Below are positions 58,086-64,000 of a stretch of 64,000 nt of DNA, piece by piece (the first letter of the stretch is position 1; each line of letters begins with the position of its first letter). Origin of the DNA: Stenopsyche tienmushanensis (Eukaryota > Arthropoda > Insecta > Trichoptera > Stenopsychidae); contig WACJ01000310.1 in assembly GCA_008973525.1 (NCBI GenBank), forward strand, positions 186,001 through 250,000, in the 5' to 3' direction. The notes beneath the pieces were generated by a model. The model had not been told where the DNA came from and searched no databases. It saw only the letters and a program-made list of their open reading frames with translations. A program made the position numbers and the translations under genes.

Positions 58086-58909
58086 TGCATAACCCACTTC
58101 TACCCAATCAATAGCAAAAGAACGTTAACAAGAAGAAGTGTTAACAGAATATTGAAAAGGTCGATGACAAAAAACGAATTTTTCATCCGGTATCCCTAAT
58201 ATATCCATCAATTTTATAGGATGTAATTTGAAAGCATCAAACACTAAAATAGGAAAAATGGTTGGTTCAAGTCCTTAAATATGAAAAAAAAAATCATACT
58301 ACAAGTTCTATTTTTGTAGTATGTACATTATTAAAGCATGTTTCAAATTGCACACATTATTGAATTAACCCATTAAATAAACCTTCTATGGAATGAGGTA
58401 GAAGGAAATGATTAATCATGCAAATAAAATGATAGAAAAAACCTAATTATACAATGAGTGCTATTATATTGCAATTCATTGTTTTAATTAATTTGTAATT
58501 ATTATTGATCATCATTTTTCAAAATTATTTATTTATAATTATTTTTGATTGTATCCTATTGAGTGGTTTTGCTAAACCGCATTTCGCCATAATATATAAG
58601 TGCCAAATATTATTAGGTAATATTTACATTTTTTGTATCTTCTTATGTACACATTACGTGAGTCGATTGATAATAAATGTATATTTTAAAATTTGGCACT
58701 TTTTTATGCTTTTTTTATATTTTGGGCGAGTCTTCGTGGCTCGTGTGTCCCCAACTTGACTTTCATGCTATGGAAAAATACTGGAAATCATGCAATCATT
58801 GCAAATACACCATAAATATATTGTATTAAAAATATGCAAATATATTTATTTATTTTTAGTTCATTGGACTTATTTGCTTTTTACAGAGAGGTTTCTCGAA
58901 TAAGCTGTA

Positions 58910-61900
58910 ATGAATGTTGGAACAAACGATACAGAATTCGGATTGCTCACGCAGGCCAAATTTACTGCAGCCGACTATGGAATCTTTGCAACGATGCTGT
59001 TGCTTTCAGCAGGGACGGGTGTGTATTTTGGATGCAGAGGACGTTCCAGAACAGCTGATGTCCAGGACTATCTCATGGGAAGCAGGAACATGAAAACTTT
59101 TCCCGTGGCAATGTCCTTAATCGGCAGGTAAATATTCATGTACAAATTCAAGCAGTTTTTAACGACAATAACATAATAATTGATACATCTATGGCAATTT
59201 ATATATTACAAAAATAGATCAGTGCTTTATATTTATGATGTAAATATATTTAAAAATACACTCGGAATAAATTGAATTAGGATTCTCTTAATAGTTTTAT
59301 TTTGATCGGTCAAAATTAGGAATGAATGCCTTCCTTTAAATGGAATTTATTAGCTATTTGACCTTCGTATGTAACAATTTAATGGCTATTAAATAAGTAT
59401 TCTTGTTGAATGCGAATTAGATATGATATTTGTATGTTGATATTTTTAATAAATAGCACGAATGCTATGAACAAATATTTGACGCTGCATTATAGCAAAT
59501 ATTTTTGTTTTTGAAAATATATTAACGCAACAAAGACTTTGGGTATTAAAGTATTACATTTGTTGATTCATTCAAAAAAATACCATAACGCTTTCATCCG
59601 CTCTTAACGCAAATTATACGCTTAATCCGAATAATTTAATCATCTGCATCTTTAAATCCATTAAAGATTTAGCGCTAGAGTATTAAATACAAATTTATAA
59701 CGTGGAGAATCCAGTTTTTATCAAAATTTGCCGGTAGACCGATAAGTAAACATGTATTCCATCGATAAAAACAAATGGTCGTACATTCAAACTTCTAAAT
59801 ATAAATCTTTTAATGAGCTGCTGAGTAAGCAAATTCAAATTTATAGATTTCCAATTGACCCCTATAAAAACAAACAAGATATAATACGCTGACCTTAATT
59901 AATTGTAGATGTAGAATTCAATTCAATAGGATGATATTAAAAATATTGTTGGATAGTAAGAATTAACTGCTTGTTAAATTAAATTTACTAACAATATTGT
60001 TTGTATTCTTTGTCGCATAAGGACGTTGGCCGATTTAGTTATATTTCAGGTGTGACCGTCTTGGGAACGCCCGCTGAAATTTATAACTTTGGAACCCAAT
60101 ACTGGATGATAGTTGGAGCCATTCTTGGAAGTGGAACTATTGTAGCTATAGTGTATCTGCCGGTGTTTTGTAAACTCAAATTGCAATCGTCATACGAGGT
60201 AAATATCACAATGGAAATCAGTGCCTATTTAAATATTTAATTTATACAAAGATCAATCTATTGATATAAAACGTTGAAACATTTTTTTATACTATAAATA
60301 GAGATTTTTCATAATCAAAACTGAAAGGTGTCAATAACGACACGAAAAAAAAATATATTTAGAAATATCAATGTTATCTTATAATTTCACTGCACGTGTA
60401 TCAAACCACGTTGGCATATATTTCATTTCATCCATATATAAATGACAAAACTGTTCACTTTGGAAGACGGCCAAGTAACGCTTTATGTTTAGAACTTGTT
60501 CACCATATAGTAAATTACAGAAAATTATATAATGTGCATTGATTCATATTCTTGAGAATACGTGAATAATGAATGAAATTAATTAATAAGAGCATAGGAA
60601 ATAAATCTAATAGCCGATCGATGTATGAATGCATTTATATTTAAACTTTCACAGACGTTTTAAACACAATATATTCCCAATTAATGGACGATAGTCAATG
60701 TTTAATATCCATGCAAATAAAAATATTTCCTTTTCTTATTGAATTGTTATTCTTTTTTAAATACAAGAACAATCTAAAATACTAAAATATTAGATATTGG
60801 TCAACCTTTAGATATACCATTTTTTGCCATATTTTATTTGGTTTGTGTTCATCATGTTTAATAAAATTTATATACAGATATCATACGTCTTTACCCTAAC
60901 CAGGCACTTCCCCCGCGATGAAAGGAGCGCCTGGATTCTATAATCCAGAATGCTCTTTTCAGCAAAATCAATAAGGTTGTCTCAAATAATTTTTCACTTT
61001 AGAAAATTGCTCCGTCTTTACAAATCCCATTCAAGCCGCGGCAGTCCATATGACCCACTGGATGAGCATTCTAAATGAATCTCAGAGCTCATGATGTATG
61101 ATACAGATGAGATGGATGTAATCCTTCCCTATGCTAAAAATCTTGACATTGTATATTTATTTACAGTATTTGGAACTGCGGTTTGATAAATCTCTACGGA
61201 GTTTGGCATCTATAATGTTTCTATTGGATGAGGTAAGTTAATGTTGTAAATACAATTGAATCTGTTACAAATCAGAATGTATTTGATTTTGTTCATGTTT
61301 TCCGATTTCAGATTATGTTTCTGCCGGTGCTTGTATACGTGCCTGCGTTAGCTTTCAATCAAGGTGATCATAATCGTTTGATATGCATATTCATTATATT
61401 TGAGAGAATTTAAATTCGGCTCATAAATATTTATTATTTGTTTACAGTTACTGGAATTAGTCTACATTTCATCGGATCAACAGTTTGCATTATATGCATA
61501 TTTTACACAGTGCTAGTAAGATAAGACGTTGATATTCATTAATAAACATGAAATAACATTGGTTTTTATTCAAAATAAGTAATTGTTTTTCCGTGTTCAG
61601 AATTTTAAATAACAAAGCAGTCTTTGAAATATGTGCGGATGTAAATGTAGTTTTTTATATTGTGTAAATCTTTTTTGTTTGACTTTAATATTCAACTTTA
61701 TTGAAAATCATCTACATGTTTTCAGGGCGGATTACGTGCAGTTGTTTGGACAGATACGTGGCAAGTAGGCGTAATGTTTGGATCAGTTTTGTTAGTTGCC
61801 ATTTTAGGAACTATACAAGCGGGTGGTTTTCTAAGAGTATTTGAAATTGCATTAAAAGGAGACAGAATTGAATTATGGAAGTAAGATAATTTTGATTATA

Positions 61901-64000
61901 AAATCTATTATAATTCATATGAGAACTATGTGATTTGAGTTTTTCATAATTATAATTTTTTAGTTGGGATACAAATCTCTTCAGGCGTCATACGGCTTGG
62001 GGTACATTATTTGGTGGAATATTATATTGGACTGCGTTCAATTCCGTCAATCAAACGATGGTCCAACGATACATGTCTTTACCGAGTCAAAGAAAAGCAG
62101 TATTGTAAGCTTTTCTATATGATTTTATTACCTTTTTTAGAATAAATTCTATTAAATCTGCTTTATATAATTTACCTTTATAGACTGAGAGCTGGCAGCA
62201 TAAATTGAGGGTCATCTAACATATGTGAATAATTTAATAGTTGTGTTCTGATGTTTTTCTGGACTATCATTATGACAGTCTGGCGACTGAAGTGCCGTTG
62301 GGTTTGGGAGGGAAAGGGGTTGAAATCTAGTGAAAATTCAACATAATTAAGTCATACTTTTAAAGTAGCTTTTTTTAATCTTCTATAAATTAGTAAAATA
62401 AAAAATCATTTATAAGTGTTGCCAGACTATTTACTGGTTGTTAAAATAGTACTAGACTGCTTCAAACTGCTAAAGCCAATCAGAAAATTATGTCAATTTT
62501 TTTAAAGTTGGAATAAATTTTTGTTCCGCCAGCTCTCGGCATATTATGTTTTTTAAATACATTATTAAATAGAATAAATCATATTAATTTTATTGAAATT
62601 ATTTAAGGGCAGTAACGCTATTTTCTATCGGCGCAGCATTTGTAGTATCATTGTGTTGTTACACCGGTCTTCTGATTTACGAACGACTAGGCGGCTGTGA
62701 TCCAAGATCTACTGGACAGTTACACGCCGATGATCAATTACTGCCTGCTTTTGTAGGTCTCGTAGGTACAAATTTGCCAGGAATATTGGGAATATTTGTT
62801 GCTGGAGTTTTTGGCGCAGCGTTAAGGTTTCATACATATTTTCATATCCATTATAAACTTCGTGTATTATTTAGAAAGTAAATATATTTTAATAATCATA
62901 AATGTATTATAATTTTCAGCTCTATGTCAGTGGTATTAAATTCATCGGCTACGGTTGTTTTGGAAGATATTGTTCGTGGATTGTTTGGGAAACGACCTGG
63001 TCCAAAGGCTGCGACATTAATTGCTAGAGGAACTGCAGCTGTTTTAGGCTTAGTTTCGCTTGGTGCCTTATTTTTAGTCGACCGCTTAGGCGGTGTATTA
63101 AGTGTAAGTGATTGAGTAACAATGCAATAGTTTATATATATTTAATTACGTTGATTTAATTAATTTCGCTTGTAATAGGTAGCGACATCTCTATCAGCCA
63201 TCGCTGCGAGTAGTACATTCGGTATGTTCACTCTTGGTATGTTATGGCCATGGTCAACCTCTCGTGGAACATTAGTAGGAGCAGTTACTGGTGCAATTGT
63301 CGGTGGATGGGCCGCATTAGGAGCTCAAGCCGCAGCTGTTCAAGGGCTAGTTCCTCCAGATCGACGGGCCCCTTCACTTAGCGAGTGCACTGAATCTTTT
63401 AATAAAACCGTTAAATGGCCTGAAATTCAAGAGGTATCTATAATATGTTTTACAAATATAAATGTTTATATATAAATCAATATCAATTGTGTTTAGGCTT
63501 TCATGGTGAACCTGTAGGGGTTTTATCATATCGTTAAAGATCTATTAAAGGTGATATAAATCCAGAGGACATTGAAAGATTCAGTAGCTACAGTAACGAA
63601 CTTTAATTGAATACAGAAAAACGATTTGAAGATATTTTAGACTTGATAGTGTATGAAATATTATATCCAAGATGAGATCTTCGTTTATTCCTTGCGAAAA
63701 TTTAAACAGATATTAAATATTTAATTTAAGTATAAATAAAAATATAAATTTAACTAACGTTCAAAAATTATCGAGTATGTTGCAGTTGTGTTAAATTAAA
63801 TTACTGTGGAATCGATGGACCATGCTATAAATTATCTGAGACTGGTTCCTTAGTAAATATTTTTTCAAACGAGTACATATATTTTTAATTTGTTTTAACA
63901 GGTGTTTGATGCCGAAACAATATTTCCGTTATATAGAATCTCTTATCATTGGATAGCACCCTTGGGACTAGCGACGACTCTCATAGTTGGAGTGATTGTA
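58910..64000 (+). CDS. SLC5 sodium:solute symporter (monocarboxylate/multivitamin-transporter-like), C-terminus outside window
   Basis: Plasma-membrane Na+-coupled symporter. Exons: 58910-59127, 60039-60198, 61167-61232, 61312-61363, 61448-61515, 61726-61880, 61964-62104, 62609-62826, 62920-63103, 63179-63433, 63902-64000 onward; about 538 codons here of an expected 600, all phases agree. Sequence order follows the SSF fold: FTAADYGIFATMLLLSAGTG (TM1), DYLMGSRNMKTFPVAMSL, SYISGVTVLGTPAEIYNFGT, LKLQSSYEYLELRF, VLGGLRAVVWTDTWQVGVMF, HTAWGTLFGG with NSVNQTMVQRYMS, GTNLPGILGIFVAGVFGAAL, SSMSVVLNSSATVVLEDI (SSF signature with the Na+ site serines). The start follows an acceptor-like TTTTACAG at 58879-58886, so the 5' UTR probably begins in an upstream exon. 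Exact substrate cannot be read from sequence. Intron 62105-62608 contains a MITE; the other introns show only AT-rich sequence. Confidence 0.94.
59128..61166. other. SLC5 introns 1 and 2, no other gene
   Basis: Introns 59128-60038 and 60199-61166 contain AT-rich sequence only, apart from a GC-richer patch at about 60895-61100 that I do not recognise. The short minus-strand frame at 59695-59877 has no content. Confidence 0.45.
62185..62539. mobile_element. MITE with GAGAGCTGGC terminal repeats in SLC5 intron
   Basis: 355 bases. Left end CTGAGAGCTGGC (62185-62196), right end GCCAGCTCTCGG (62528-62539), 11 of 12 matching in inverted orientation. The left 38 bases (GCATAAATTGAGGGTC, ATCTAACATATG) recur as the arm of the foldback element at 5131. 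No clear target duplication, no coding capacity. Confidence 0.7.
63434..63901. other. SLC5 intron 10, no feature
   Basis: 468 bases, AT-rich, bounded by CAAGAG|GTATCT and TTTTAACAG|GTGTTT. Nothing else seen. Confidence 0.5.

Overview
This is a 64 kb window from an arthropod nuclear genome, almost certainly an insect. Genes are split by many short AT-rich introns with GT-AG borders. There are no operons or Shine-Dalgarno sites, the base composition is strongly AT-rich, and debris of piggyBac-like, Tigger/pogo-like, Helitron and several non-LTR elements lies in introns and intergenic DNA. The order cannot be fixed from the sequence alone.

Layout. (1) About 79-20317, minus strand: the ATM/Tefu checkpoint kinase. 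I placed 34 exons by splice sites and phase (about 2,650 codons), from the TAN motif at the N-terminus to the N-lobe and hinge of the kinase. The catalytic loop, activation loop and FATC lie beyond the left edge. (2) 21164-32517, minus: USP5 (isopeptidase T), 16 exons giving about 805 codons, with catalytic Cys and His, zf-UBP and two UBA domains. Its first intron (about 5.3 kb) holds an intact, intronless plus-strand gene (27350-28675) for a 441-residue protein with seven hydrophobic segments that I do not recognise. (3) 33845-39302, plus: a theta-class glutathione S-transferase in five exons. Exon 4 has one base too many in an A8 run. (4) 39786-43332, minus: an SLC6 Na+/Cl- coupled transporter of the glycine-transporter type, 11 exons, N-terminal exon not found. 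It converges on the GST gene. (5) 43333-58909: about 15.6 kb without a recognisable protein-coding gene, holding transposable-element pieces and repeats. (6) 58910 to the right edge, plus: an SLC5 sodium:solute symporter (monocarboxylate/multivitamin-transporter-like), 11 exons seen, C-terminus outside the window.

The genes are independent housekeeping or transport genes, not a pathway. Head-to-head spacing of USP5 and GST (1.3 kb) and tandem spacing of USP5 and ATM (0.85 kb) suggest compact promoters. I found no clearly new multi-gene system. The points most worth a second look are the nested seven-segment gene, the probable frameshift in the GST, a reading-frame break or cryptic short intron in ATM, a palindromic mini-element built from one end of a MITE found 57 kb away, a set of TTAA-flanked elements with related termini, and a dispersed repeat with six copies.
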